Positions 23,205 to 35,464 of a DNA stretch of 64,000 nt are shown piece after piece; position 1 is the first letter of the stretch; each line of letters opens with the position of its first letter. The translations under genes and the position numbers were made by a program. The stretch lies in contig JAKCPI010006217.1 of assembly GCA_023213315.1 (NCBI GenBank), positions 1 through 64,000 on the forward strand. Direction: 5' to 3'. The DNA is from Euborellia annulipes (lineage: Eukaryota; Arthropoda; Insecta; Dermaptera; Anisolabididae). Under the pieces are notes generated by a model. The model did no database searches. It was given only the letters and a program-made list of their open reading frames with translations, and was not told where the DNA came from.

Positions 23205-26200
23205 TTATGAATCCATTGGCTCTTCACTTTTCATTTTTGGAATTAGGTTGGAGAATTTTTTAAGCTTGGCAACATAAAATCCGTCCATATTATGAGCATG
23301 GGGATAGAATCTTCTGGTAAGTGAAAGAGACGGATGAAACCTTTAACATAAAATAAACAAATATTTTTTAATATAAAAGTAAAATAAAAAAATAGGAGAT
23401 GAGGTCTACATGGCCTTAGATGCCGAAAAAGACCTTAAATTAAATAAAAAATAAAAATAGAATGAAAAATACCTTAGATTTCTAAAACTTGTGAAGCCTT
23501 CAGTTCCAAAACTAAGATCAGTAGAGATCAATTTTACATTTCTCTTACTAAGGGCGTAATTTACAACCCATTCATTTTCTTCAGGCTGGAAAAGAAAATT
23601 TATGTATTGCATATTTTGAATTATTAAAGAATATTTATTAATATTAAATTAAAAAGTAAACATTTCTTACTAGAATGGAGCATGTAGAGTAAACTATAAT
23701 TCCTCCAGACTCGGAATTGGCATTAGCACAATCAATTGCAGTCAAAAGCAGTTGACGTTGTAAATTATAACAACGTTGAATATCTAGTTGATCCTTACTC
23801 GTTTTGACACCAGGATCTTTGGCAATGACTCCAGTTCCTGTACATGGGGCGTCTACCAAAACCCGATCAAATCCAGTCATTGTCTATAATTAAAGACGAA
23901 TGTTTAAAAAGAAGATAAATTTGTATATTAAACGCTTTTTTTTTTTTTTTTTTTATTAATCAATAAATCGAGATTTGAATTTTAGATGAAAAGAAAATAT
24001 TTTGTTTTACTTGTGACATTTTTCTGCCGTCGATTGCCGTGATCACAGTATTTGTAATTCCAAGCCTGTGAATGTTGCCAACTATAGCTCGAACACGATC
24101 TTTGTTTATGTCGTTCACGAATAAAGTTCCAGTATTTTTCATGAGAGCAGCTAAAAAAATTTTTTATTTAAAATAGTCTTTATTTTCTTAAAATTCTTAA
24201 ATTTCTTTAAAATTTTTTATCTTTAATCCATCAGTATCAATATTTTATTTTTTTTTTTTTGTTATATTTTTTTATTAATATTTACCTATGTGAGTAGATT
24301 TACCCCCGGGTGCTGCACACAAATCCAAAATTCGTTCATTTTCTTTTGGACCAAGAGCCATAACAGGCAAGAAACTACTTGCCCCTTGTAACATATAATG
24401 ACCAGCAAGATATTCTGGTGTTGCTCCTACTGGAACTTGACTATTAAAAATCACCAAACCTACTTTAGTCCAATTTCCAATGGGATCTAAATTCATTCCA
24501 CGTTGAATTAATGCCTAAAAACAAAAAAAACTACAAGTTCTTATTTAAATATTTGTTAAATATCTATTATATAATAGTTTCAGAAGCATAATGATAAAGA
24601 TATAATTATATCAAAATAGAAATATACCTGAGCAAGGTCCCGACGTCTCGTCTTAAGAGTATTGGTCCTAATTGTTACGGGTCGTTGAATTTCGCTGGCT
24701 TCAAGAAACTCAACCAGTTCAGAAATAGGAAACAAATGCATAAGTCGTTCCATTAAAAATTCATTGTAACCATAATAAATACATAAATCTCTAAGAAGTA
24801 GGCTGGTATACTCGGATCTGGATCTGTAAAAAAATGTTTTCTATCGGTATATATCTTTTTTTATAATCGTATGGAGGAAGGCCGTCTAATTTACAGGAAG
24901 GTGAAGAAAATAGACTTAATTCGGCCCAAAATTATTTATTACCAATGTCTACGTTTCGGGGACTAAACGTCCCCATCCTCAGGACAAAGGTCGTAAAGTC
25001 TTTCGTGCCTCCAGCACTCGTGTAATAAATACAACAATAATTTGTTGTGTGAAATGATGGCTGTATTTTATATTAGGGTTCAGCTCACCATATAGCCAAA
25101 TTACTTGCAAATTTTAACCACGAGCCACTCTGAGTCAATGCTAGGCATCTAGTTTTTTCTATCTTTTTTTAGTATAAGCTTAAGTGAATTTTATGGCTGG
25201 TGGAATTTTTATAAGGAATGAAAGTAAAAAGAAAACCCAGCCATAATTTTTTCTTTAAAAAATATATTTTAACTGCTGAAGTTTCGGCTTTGGTCAAAGC
25301 CATCCTCGGAGCTGTTAGTGGTCATTATGTACATATATTTTGAATTGTATTTAGTATTAATTTTGGAAATATCATTAGAAAAAAGTCTTTAGTTCAAGAA
25401 AAACTTTTTCCCTCTTCTATCACCAATACAATATAGTTATTTTGTGCCTAATGTAGATAATTGACTCAGGGCAGTACAATTTCATCTAATACAATTCGAA
25501 ATATATGTACATAATGCCACTAACAGCTCGGAGGATGACTTTGACCAAAGCCGAAACGTCAGCTGTTAAAATATATTTTTTAAAGAAAAAATTATGGCTG
25601 CGTTTTCTTATAACTTTCATTCCTGATATATATCTTTTTTTATTTGTATATAAAGAAAATGGTGAATGAATGGAAGACAAATTTTCCCTAAAAAGCATAA
25701 GATGCGTTTTCTCATGTGATTATTTTATTGTTTTTTTTTAGAATGGAAGAGAGCAAATACGGGTACAGCAAATAAAGAGAGCCTTTAGAAATGCCGAAAA
25801 GAAGACGTTTCGGACAAAATTTTATTCGTCCATCCTCAATCCTTGTAGGCTTATAAACTACGGCACAAAGTTGTCATTGTCGTTGCGGCACGAATTTGTG
25901 CTCATGTATATTTTTTTATAAAAACAGTCGAGTGTTTAATGCTTCTTGAGAGTCTATAAGTTATTTTGCTCTCTTCTATTCCATATCATCAACAGCAACT
26001 TAACATGAAATATTTTTAATGAGGATTTTCATGGTTTTGAAAATTTCCAATAAATAATTAGATCATCTTTTATAAAAACAATGAAATAATCAAGAGATAA
26101 ATTTTTTAATAGAAAGAGTAGATTGATGGACAAGAAATTGAGAAATTTTGCTCCATCTCGAATTATTTCATTTTAATTTTTTAATTTTACCTTGACGGAT

Positions 26201-29200
26201 CCCTTAATCTTTTAAAATCTTGAAGAACTAATATAACATCATGAATTCTTTGATTAACATCTGCCAATGTCATGGTTTCATCATCATTTTTCTCCGGAAA
26301 TTGGAAAACTTCTTGATGATGCAAACTATCTTTTAATTCAGCTTCGGATTGATCTCTAAAATATTAAATAAATAATAGAGATAAGCAATGACAGCACTTT
26401 CTAAATAAATAATATTTGAGTAAAAGTATATACTTACTTTATATCTTTTATTTTCTTTTTGAGCTTTTTCGATTGTTTTTCAATTGGTAACATATCTTCA
26501 TCACTCTCTTCATTATCTTCTTTTTCCTCTTCTTCATCACTGCCACTGCTGTTAGAACCGAAATCATCATTCAACATTTCCATATCATCATCTTCCATTT
26601 CCTCTCCAGATTCATTTTCCTCTTTCTTTTTTTCATCAATATCTTCATCATCATCATCATCATCATTTTCTTCTTCTTCTTCTTGACATTCCTCTTCACT
26701 AACAAGTTCAAGACTTTCATCTTCATCATCATCTACGTTTTCATCGGCATTGCTTACTTCTTCCTCACTTTCTTCCTCCATATCATCTTCATCTTGGTCA
26801 GACAATTCATTCTCACTTTCTACTTCCATTTCATTTTCGGATTCATCAACTTTCTTTTTTTTCTTATTTGGCTTAACAACCTAAAAATAAGAAAATTTAT
26901 AAAATTAGGAAATAGATTTACAAAACTTTTCTTTTCTAAATTCATATATGAATTCTTCATTTTTCAGTAAATGCCCATTTGCACCAAAACATCTTAGATC
27001 TTAAGCTCGGCTTGAGCCTTTTTTGAAATGAATATATCTTCCACCCGCTGCGAAGGCGTGGAGGTCCTGGTTTGACTCCAGGGGGGTGCAATTTTGCCCA
27101 ATCTTAAGCAAACTTGCTATCTTAAACGATATATTGACTGGCTAATGAACAGTCAGTCAATTTGAGCATTGATTGAAAAATTCCATCCTTTTCAAACAAG
27201 GCTCTACCTAAGGCTGGACGGTAAACCGGTTTACCGGTAAAACCGGTAAAAATTTTTTACCGAAAACGCGGTAACGAACCTCTAATTCGGTAAAAACCGG
27301 TTTTTTTTTCGAAAGTCGGTAAAAACTTATTTTTTTCGGACGGTAAAAAATTTTTGTTCCGCGAAAAAAAAATGTTCCGCGGCGGCAAAAAAATTTTGGT
27401 TCCGCGAAAAACAAAAATGTGCCGCGGCGGCAAACTTTGGTTCCGCGGGCGGAAAAAATTGGAGTCTCTAAAAAAAAAGGTAAAATATTTTTTCGGACGG
27501 GAAAAAATTTTGGTTCCGCGAAAAAAAATGTGCCGCGGCGACAAATTTCTGTGCCGCGAACGGCAGAAAAAATTGGCGTCTCTAAAAAAAGGAAAAATAT
27601 TTTTTCGCACGGGGAAAAATTTTGGTTCCGCGGGAAAAAAATGTGCCGCGGCGGCAAACTTTGGTTCCGCGGCGACAAATTTCTGTGCCGCGGCGGCAAA
27701 TTTCTGTTCCGCGGGCGGTAAAAAATTTTTACCGACTTTCGAGAAAAACCGGTTTTTTTTTCATTATCGAGGTCGGTAATGAAAATCCATTACCGTCCAG
27801 CCCTAGCTCTACCTAGTAAATATATCTTATTGTTATTATTTATTCGATGGAGGCACAAATAGAGGATCTTAAGACCCGATTTTCAGTTTTCAAATTCAAT
27901 TATAAGATATAAGACGAGCTTAAGATCTAAGAACTGTGGTGCAAACAAGCATTAGATTGCTCAGCTATTTTGTCATATTGGGAGTAATTAACGATTTGCA
28001 AAACATCTGTTGATTGTACTCTGGATGATTCCATATCACTGGGATCGAAATATCTACAAATAAACGAATAATACTTAAAAGTATTTTTTATTTTTGGCCA
28101 ACGGTCCTTAGAATTAAATTGATTAGAGAATCACCTTGCTGTGATTGCGACGGAGTGTCTTTTAGTGACATCAACCATCAGTTCCTCGAGTGTTCAAAGT
28201 ACAAGGATATTATAGACATTTTTTTATAAAAGTGAAGTTTTTAAATTTCTTTCTGACATTAATTATAAAAGAGAACAATAGGGAATCTGATCTAACTACT
28301 GTATATTTACAATTAAACATATATTGCAAATTTATAATAAGTGGAGAGTGTAATAAATTATTTTTATAACAATATTTAGCTGGCCAAATGGATTTGTTTT
28401 CCGAGGCCAATTTATTTTAATTATAAAAAAAAATTCAACAATATATATGAAAAGCTAGGAGAAATGAAATATGCAGTCTTTCTCTGGTTCAACATTTTAT
28501 AATTTAATTTAAGAAATATTTCTTTGAATTTGTTGCAGGCCTCTATTGCTATAATATGACTGAGCCAGATGACAATATAAAAATCTGGCGTAACTGGTCG
28601 CACAGCACACAACTTTCTCTTATAAATTAATCGAAACGTCTCCTGCTGATTGGTAAAGTATTCAGAGAATTTTCTTTCTTGGCTGCCTGTGCTTCCATTT
28701 ACTTCCTTCACTATATATTTCATCTATTTCAGTTTCAGGAATCTAATCTTACATACATACTAAATACATATTAGAAATTCTATTTCTTATATATTAAGGA
28801 AAGATAAAGATATTTTAAAATATTAGGGAAGGAGTAAAAATAATTCTAATACATCCATATGTATAATGAAAGAAAAAACTTAACGTTTTTAATATGTATG
28901 ATTGTAATAATTACCTCTTTTAATTTTTTTATTTGCTTATTTTTATTATCCAATGTCTTTCGCTTACTAGTAGCTTCTTCAACGTTTTCCTCTTCCAAAT
29001 TATTATTTTTCAACGATTTCCTTTTATCTTTAGGTAATTCATTTTTCAATAATCTTTTTGCTGCTCGTTGCCTTTGCCGATGGCTCAGTGGTTTACTTAT
29101 TTTATCCTCAACTAAAAATATTTATTTAATAAGATTAAAATAATTAAATTCATTTCATCCTAATAACAGTACTCACGTAAATGTTTTGGAAAAATAGGAT

Positions 29201-29276
29201 CTTTTTGTTTTCTAGCCTTTCGTCCTGGGCCCTTTTTTTGTTTGATTTCTTCATCATAATTTGCTTTTCGACCCAT
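23205..29276 (-). CDS. NOP2: NOP2 (NSUN1), nucleolar rRNA cytosine-5 methyltransferase
   Basis: SAM-dependent methyltransferase that modifies large-subunit rRNA and supports 60S ribosome assembly. Ten exons on the minus strand: 29276-29177, 29111-28915, 26880-26438, 26355-26191, 24823-24628, 24514-24286, 24150-24011, 23883-23671, 23585-23473, 23340-23205. All join in frame to 643 aa. The N-terminus is Lys/Arg-rich ([10 protein letters not shown], nucleolar type). Residues about 117-230 are almost all acidic. The methyltransferase fold follows: DLCAAPGGK (431-439, SAM loop), DAPCTGTG with Cys504 and YSTCSI with Cys558. These are the two cysteines used by RsmB/Nop2 enzymes for catalysis and enzyme release. 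C-terminal [16 protein letters not shown] is typical of the family. The protein lies between yeast and human forms in length. Introns hold hAT and inverted-repeat elements. Identity secure. Confidence 0.95.
24946..24986 (-). ncRNA. Hammerhead-like motif in NOP2 intron 4
   Basis: On the minus strand: TGTC (helix I), CTGAGGA, T, GGGGAC/GTCCCC helix II (6 bp, loop GTTTA), GAAAC, GTA, GACA (helix I partner, 4 bp). The clearest single example apart from the extra T after the core. Confidence 0.45.
25214..25624. mobile_element. Inverted-repeat element with a motif in each arm
   Basis: Arms of about 130-140 bp (25214-25350 and 25487-25624) carrying AGGAATGAAAGT ends and the AAATATATTTTAAC stretch. 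Each arm bears a hammerhead-like motif reading outward: minus strand at 25281-25309, plus strand at 25522-25568. Lies in NOP2 intron 4. Confidence 0.8.
25522..25568 (+). ncRNA. Hammerhead-like motif with 7-bp helix I
   Basis: AACAGCT (helix I), CGGAGGA (one change from CTGAGGA), T, GACTTT/AAAGCC helix II (loop GACC, one mismatch), GAAAC, GTC, AGCTGTT (helix I partner, seven perfect pairs). Confidence 0.45.
26978..27945. mobile_element. TIR element (TTTGCACCA ends) hosting a hAT
   Basis: Inverted ends of about 31 bp: TTTGCACCA then TCTTAGATCTTAAGCTCG, and the complement at 27914-27945. Near the left end lies a tRNA B-box-like GGTTTGACTCC (about 27072). The hAT at 27209-27805 is inserted within, so this element is the older one. 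In NOP2 intron 2. Confidence 0.65.
27209..27805. mobile_element. hAT-type palindromic MITE, exact 8-bp TSD
   Basis: 597 bp. Termini TAAGGCTGGACGGTAA and TAGGGCTGGACGGTAA (reversed), 15 of 16 identical. Flanked by exact GCTCTACC duplications (27201-27208, 27806-27813). The interior repeats CCGCGGCGGCAAA, GGTTCCGCG and ACCGGTTTTT units in both orientations. It makes Arg/Pro-rich pseudo-ORFs on both strands but encodes no transposase. Confidence 0.9.
28582..28622 (+). repeat. Half copy of the CTGGTGTGAC hairpin repeat
   Basis: AATCTGGCGTAACTGGTCGC then ACAGCACACAACTTTCTCTT. Only one arm of the hairpin seen at 18330-18411 is present. It is followed by a GAAACGTC fragment at about 28633, the 3' part of a hammerhead-like unit. 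Confidence 0.6.
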
Positions 29277-29539
29277 TGTGAAGATATAATAATTTTTATA
29301 AGAAAATTAAGTTTATTTCAATAATTAAATATAAATATATAGTTTATTTCACTTAAAACACGTGCCACAAATTTACGTCTAAAACTGTTGAATAGATTTT
29401 ATCATAGATAATATAAACAAGAATGTACATCTCCAGGTTAAAAATTATTTCTAAGTTTGCATCTCTCTACAGCCAAATTACCTGAACTAACTTTGGGCGC
29501 GAAAAATTTAGATTTTTATTTTCTCGTATCTACCAGTAT

Positions 29540-30060
29540 ATATTTAGTGAGAAAGAATTGGATTCATGTTAAAAATTCGATGTCGAGATATTGATGGATA
29601 TACACTTTTTGAGGTCCCCTGAGTCCAAAAAAGTGGTTTTCGCAACATGGTCTGTGAAAATAAGCATTTAAACAAAATCGGTCAAAAAGTACGAGTACAG
29701 TGAAGGACAATATTAAGTCCCATCCATGCGTTTTTTACTTGTGATTATTTCATTGTTTTTAAAAAAATATATATTTTTTAATGGAAACTTTCATGGTTCA
29801 AACCTAGAAAATTTCCAATAAAGATTTTTCTCTTCTTTTATACTGTACTTTTTCAGTTTTTTTTTGATTTTCTCAAAATTCGCTCCGACGATTTTGATAA
29901 AAAATCAATTATTTTTTAAATGTTCTTTAAAATATATTGTTATTCTCATTTTGCCCTTGAAATACTTTGAATACTCTTGTACTTCATAAGAAAGATAGGA
30001 GAAATTTCAATATTTTCCCATGTTTATAAATTTTATATGAATCTATTGATAATAATAGCA
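29540..30060 (+). repeat. Repeat X with an M1 MITE inserted
   Basis: Contains TCGATGTCGAGATATTGATG and GTGGTTTTCGCAACATGGTC, then after the M1 fragment TTTTTCAGTTTTTTTTTGA and AAATTCGCTCCGACGATTTT. The order matches other X copies with the M1 sequence interposed. Confidence 0.7.
29698..29840. mobile_element. 3'-truncated M1 MITE
   Basis: Begins CAGTGAAGGACAATATTAAG after TA and follows M1 to CCAATAAAGATTTT, then runs back into repeat X. The right terminus is lost. Confidence 0.75.
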
Positions 30061-30406
30061 GAGTGTCCGTCTGTCTGACCGTCTGTCACGCTCTGTTTGA
30101 CCAACTTCCCGTAGAAATTTCGGAACGAAATTTTGCAGACTTATTGAGGACGTTATAGAGAGTCCAGGAAAAATTCTCTGGTCCCGAAATTCGTATAACA
30201 TTTTAAGTTATTAATTCCTAAAGTTACGATTTCTCCCATAGGAAATGTATAGATAAATATCTATGTATTCTTTCCATTTGTGCATTCTATGACTGTAATC
30301 AAATCCTCAAGCAGCGAAGACGGCTAGTCCCATGCCCCCCCCCCCCCAGCCAACTTCTCTAGTTACGCCCATGACCTGAGTTCTTAACTATGAGAAGCTG
30401 TGCCGC

Positions 30407-30663
30407 CAAGGGCGGTCCCAGAGGGGGGTCAAGGGGGTCGTGACCCCCCCCCCCCAAAATCTTTTCTTTTTTTTTAACACACACTTTTTTCCCACTCACT
30501 CTCCCATTCACACAATCTTTTCGGCAACTTAGGCCATTTAAGACTTAAACGATACTCATATTTGATTAATATATATTTATTGGGGTCCAGGCCCATTTAT
30601 TTATACTATTAAAAAAAAAAAACAGTGACCCCCCCCCAAAATGTAAGGCTAGGACCGCCATTG
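30407..30663. mobile_element. hAT-type MITE, first of a tandem pair
   Basis: 257 bp. Termini CAAGGGCGGTCCCAGAGG and (reversed) CAATGGCGGTCCTAGCC. Flanked by TGTGCCGC at 30399-30406 and 30664-30671. Interior holds a minus-strand S1 SINE tail (TCTTTTCGGCAACTTAGGCC) and C-runs. Confidence 0.85.
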
Positions 30664-30671
30664 TGTGCCGC

Positions 30672-30931
30672 CAGTGGCGGATTAATGCAATTTTGTCGGG
30701 GGGGGGGCGGTTTTGTTTTAATTTTTTTTTTTTATTTAAGGTTTTTGTCGGCATCTATGGCCATTTAGACCCCTTTTCTATTTATTTAAATTGATTGGTA
30801 ACAAATTCAATTGAAATTAAAGAGCGGAAATCATAATTTCTTTAGATTACTAGTTTTTATAACTTGTTGAATTTCTTCTCGGGGGGGGGGGGGGGGGATC
30901 GCCCCCACCGCCCCCCTTTAATCCGCCCCTG
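30672..30931. mobile_element. hAT-type MITE, second of a tandem pair
   Basis: 260 bp. Termini CAGTGGCGGATTAA and (reversed) CAGGGGCGGATTAA. Flanked by TGTGCCGC at 30664-30671 and 30932-30939, the same octamer as the first element. Interior holds a short minus-strand piece related to the GGTCTAAATGGCC SINE tail (30736-30777). Confidence 0.85.
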
Positions 30932-31466
30932 TGTGCCGCCCGCCTTAGCATCCAGACAGGGGGCTTTGCCCCTGACCTCCTCCAGCTGGCATGGGTCCGA
31001 CTACGGCGGACCCTCGTCATTTCTTAAATAATAACTTTTAAATAAAAATGTATCATATAAATAATTTATTTTTAAATAATGTATAAATTAAATTTAGTTT
31101 CTATAAAATACAGTAGGTAGCACCACTTTATTAATTTGAAGAATTTTCATTTTAATTTTAAGATTTCAATTATAAAAAATAATAATATTTGATTTAAATT
31201 AAATAAATTCAAGAAGAAAAATAATTAATTTTAGAATTTTTTAATTTTTTTTTTAACTTTAACCATTTGTATAGATTTTGAGTGTAGACAGGGAACAGAG
31301 TGTAGATTTGCCATCTTGCAACACATGTCTTGTCTAACATGGTTTCTCAAACCTCATTCATTCATTAATATGATCGATATTAAAATTTTTTTATTCTAAA
31401 AAAATTCTTTTTTTTAATGGTTGTGAATTTTTATTATTTTAAACCTTTCAATCAAAGTACAAAGCA

Positions 31467-34400
31467 ATGAAATGGCATATACACACTGTTTGTATTTTTG
31501 TAGTGATGTTTTATGGAGCACAAGGTTTAGGTGATCCTTATAAAATATTAGGGGTGCATAGAACTGCTCTCCCTCAAGAAATAAGAAAAGCTTACAAGAA
31601 GCTAGCGATAGAATGGTATGTATTATTTTATTAAGTTTAATATAAATTTAAACAACTGTCTCTTCTTCTTTCATAATTATAATTCATTGTCTTCCCATTT
31701 TAATTATAATTCCCAAAAACATTTATTATTCATTTGTATTTTGAACTTTAATGAAAGATAAAATAAATTATTTATTTCAGAATTATAGGTGATAATAATA
31801 AAATGATTGATTTATTTTATTTTTTTAATATTTATTATTTCTCTCAATAAACCTCTATTTTCAATTTATGTATAATTTTGTTATATTTTTTTATTATATA
31901 TATATAAATGAATGAATTGGTTTAATTAAAAAATTTTCTTTAATTATATTTTTTTTAATTTTCAGGATGAAAGTTTATATTTTCTCAATTTCATTTATAA
32001 TACACTACTTGATTTTCAAATAATAATTGTCATACTGTTTGAGGATTTTTATGTCTCTCGTGATTTGGTCACCAATGACAAATCTCAATGATTCACTATT
32101 TAAAAATAATTGTTTTAATTTTAATTTTAATTTATTAAGTGATTGTATAGAGATGATCATATTAATTAAAAATAGGCTATTTGGGGAGACAATTAGCTAA
32201 TTGACCATTTAAGGATATGATGCATGATTGAAAGCAATCTAGTTTTTCAAATCCGTTTCAAAGCCAAAATTTAAGCAATAATTTAACTAATAAAAAGAAA
32301 GTAACTGTCGGAAACGATATCTCATTAGTCTATGAGCCATTCCTAAAGAAAAATTGCTTTCAATATCTTTTCGAACCATAAGACCTGCTAAAGAAAGGAA
32401 CTTCTTCTTCACATAAATTAAAAATATTTCTTTAATTTACATAATATCAAATGCTACAAGTGACTATTCATTAAATAATCATATTATTAAAGGAGGTAGG
32501 AAAATGATTAATAATATAACTAGACCCTAAAAAAATATTTGTACCTGCGCTCACTAATACACCTTTAAGCTAGAAGAATAGGATTTACCTGGGATCTTCT
32601 GTTTATTTCTTCTAAATTAATATTTAAATTTTTATTTCTAGGCACCCGGATAAAAATAATGACCCATCAGCTGAAACCAAATTCGTTGAAATTAATCAAG
32701 CTTATGAGGTAAATTAATTTGAAGAAACAAATTCAGGTGTTTTAATTATGTTTAATATATTTTTTATTATCATTTTAGCTTCTTTCTGATCCTGAGCGTA
32801 GAAAACATTATGATAAATTTGGAATAACAGAAAATGGCCCGCAATTTCATCGTAAAAATGAGTATTCTCAATATAGAACATTTGACCCTTTTGAAGATCT
32901 TTTTGGATTCCCTCAGGGTTTCGATTTCAAATTTGAGAGCCGAGACATTTCTCTTTTTCATAAACTCAGCATCACCACAAGGTAAAAAAATTAATTTGCA
33001 TCCAAGACATTCTCTGAATATTAGAAGACCTAATCTTAATCCCACTCGAAAACCCTGTAAACAAAATGTTTCCCCTCCAAGAATCCCTTACTAAATCAAA
33101 AAGAATTTCTCGGACTAGATACTTGACTGATATACCGTGCCATGTAGACCCTTGGGAAGGGGAAAAGGAATATGCAGCAGGCTTACTTTATCATCACATC
33201 ATTTATTCTTTCTTTTTAATTTTTTTCATGCCTTCCATCTCGTTTTCTATAAAGAAATAAAAACCTGAATAATGAATTAATATTACACATATTAACATAC
33301 CCATATTTTTTGTTTTTTTTTTTATCGTAACATTTTAAAATGTTGCAACATTGCCTATTTACTACTCCAGCCTCCTTTCCACTTCTTGGCAAACTCGGTT
33401 TGGAAGGGATGGGGTACCCCATTTTTCATTTATTTTTCTTTAGAGGGTTAGAATTTTAGGAGAATGGGAGAAATCATGAGGGAGTATTGCTTTCAATAAT
33501 TTTAATATCCCATTCAAATACGATTTTACGTAGCAAAATAGTAAAATATGCACAAGAGTAAATACGGGGGGGGGGGTAATTACCTCCTTCTCGGGGAGGG
33601 AGGGGAGAGGGGTAATTACCTCCTTTCCCCTCCCCGAGATTTGAGAAAATTATAATTTTTTCTTTTTGAGAATTAAATTTTATTTTTAATATAAAACTTT
33701 AAAAATTAATACTTAAAAAATTTTATTTGTATAGTTTAAAGGGAAAGTGGTGTTGGTTTTACGTGAAACATATTTATAAGAAAAATATTATATATATATG
33801 TGAGGTTTCAATAGGTTATAAATGAAAGAATTGTTAGATTTTACAACTCGATATATTCGGGCTATTAACAGTCTATGTACTCCTGAGGATGGGTTAATAG
33901 CCCGAAATATATCGAGTTGTAAAATCTAACAATTGTTTCATTTATAACCTTGTGAAATCTCACATTTATTAATTTCTTATTTGATTTGTATATATATTCT
34001 GGTAAACAAGTACAGAATGCACCTTTAAATTACGAAAGTAAGAAAAAATTGTATGCTGTGCGACAGTCATACCAGATTCCCCCCCCCCCCCCCAGAAACT
34101 CCTCCGGATCCGCTCTTGAATATACATATACTTCTCCATTTCTCAGCTCCCAAAACAAGAAAACTTTATACGTATAGAAGGGACAGGAGGAAACTTTCAC
34201 CTCTCTTTCCTTAAAATACTTTTTTAACATTAATTAAAATTTATCCATTTTATTATATTATAACCTCATAAGCTTTCTCCTTGCTTTTTTTTATTCGTTA
34301 TCAACTCACATTATATGTAAAAAAAAAAAAAAATTATTTTTATTAAACTACTACTAAAATTGATAATTTTGTCTGTGCAGGGCATATGAAAATAAACTGG

Positions 34401-35423
34401 TGCCCAAATCGTATCGATCACCTCAGCTTGTGCTCTTTTATACCGATTGGTGCGTCGCCTGCTTTCAGGTGCCACATTTTATATATTAACACCTATAAAT
34501 AATTATTTTTCATTTTTTTTTTTTTTTTTTTTTTTCATTTTAAAATTCATTTTCTCTAGACCTAAATTAGATAATTCGCTTACTATTTTTACATGAAATG
34601 AAATCTTTTTTGCTTTGCTTATTTAACTTTATATTTGCTTATTTCAAGCTTTTTATTAATTTTATTGTATAATAAATATAAGAAATAACCAGCATCATCA
34701 GCTTGGTCCTGGGATATTTTTTTTTTTTTTTTTTTGAGAAGGGGGACTTGAATGTTTTTCAAATTAACAATTTTAGTCCTTTAGTAGGACCGCCTGCTTA
34801 AGGGGAACATTTTCATTTCTTTTAAATCAATTTAATTAATTAGACATGTTATTCCTTTTAGGTAGAACCTGTTTGGCGCCGAGTCCTGGATGAATTAGAG
34901 CCATTGGGTGTGGGAGCAAGCACCGTTCACACAGAAAAAGAACAACTTCTTGCAAGAAAATTAGGAGTACATGGATTACCATGTTTAATTGTACTTCTTG
35001 ATGGACGACCAGCAGTTTATAAGGATTCCCTATATTCTGTACAAAAAATTGTTGGTGAGTAATCTATTTGGTCTTTCTCAGTGAATAAAGAGTTTCCATC
35101 GTAAGATTTTCTTAAGGATCGGTTCTCTCTACCATTCTATTATTTCTTATGTACAGTGAGGGTCAATATTAAGTCCCACCTATGCATTTTCTACTTGTTG
35201 TTTGTTTGTAGATGGCCGTAAGGATGATCAATTTTAATATAAGAACATGGACCAAAAATAAATACTTTTGCGTTTTATCTGTTTTATTTGTGAATATTTC
35301 GATTTCACTGACATAGAATCATCCTCAGTACAATCAACAGATGTTTTGCAAATCGTCAATTCCTCCCATCCAATATGACAAAACTGAGCATTCCATGATT
35401 GCAATTTTCATAATCAATTATTA

Positions 35424-35464
<41 letters not shown>

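Larger units (their letters stand above)
29277..31466. other. Divergent NOP2/DNAJC16 intergenic region
   Basis: 2.2 kb between the two start codons, which must hold both promoters. Repeat X (29540 to about 30060), an M1 fragment, a GGCGTAACTAG MITE end (about 30330-30372) and two tandem hAT MITEs fill most of it. I see no clear TATA or initiator that I would call. Confidence 0.5.
33553..34118 (-). mobile_element. hAT-type MITE with a nested palindrome
   Basis: Termini CAAGAGTAAATAC (left) and, reversed at the right, CAAGAGCGGATCCGGAGG. Flanked by AATATGCA (33545-33552) and AATATACA (34119-34126), one mismatch. Same family as 53297-53571, sharing the CTGGTNTGACTG...GCACAGCA segment. A palindromic element (33800-33963) inserted later. 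In DNAJC16 intron 3. Confidence 0.8.

Noticed and set aside
26459..26686. Ser-rich frame on the plus strand
   Set aside because: Exact antisense of the acidic Glu/Asp stretch of NOP2 exon 3.
27208..27816. Arg/Pro-rich and Arg/Gly-rich open frames on both strands (up to 163 aa)
   Set aside because: They follow the repeat units of the hAT MITE at 27209-27805, appear in several frames at once and have no codon bias.
32834..33094. 86-aa plus-strand frame
   Set aside because: Wrong-frame reading of DNAJC16 exon 3 that runs through its donor at 32982.
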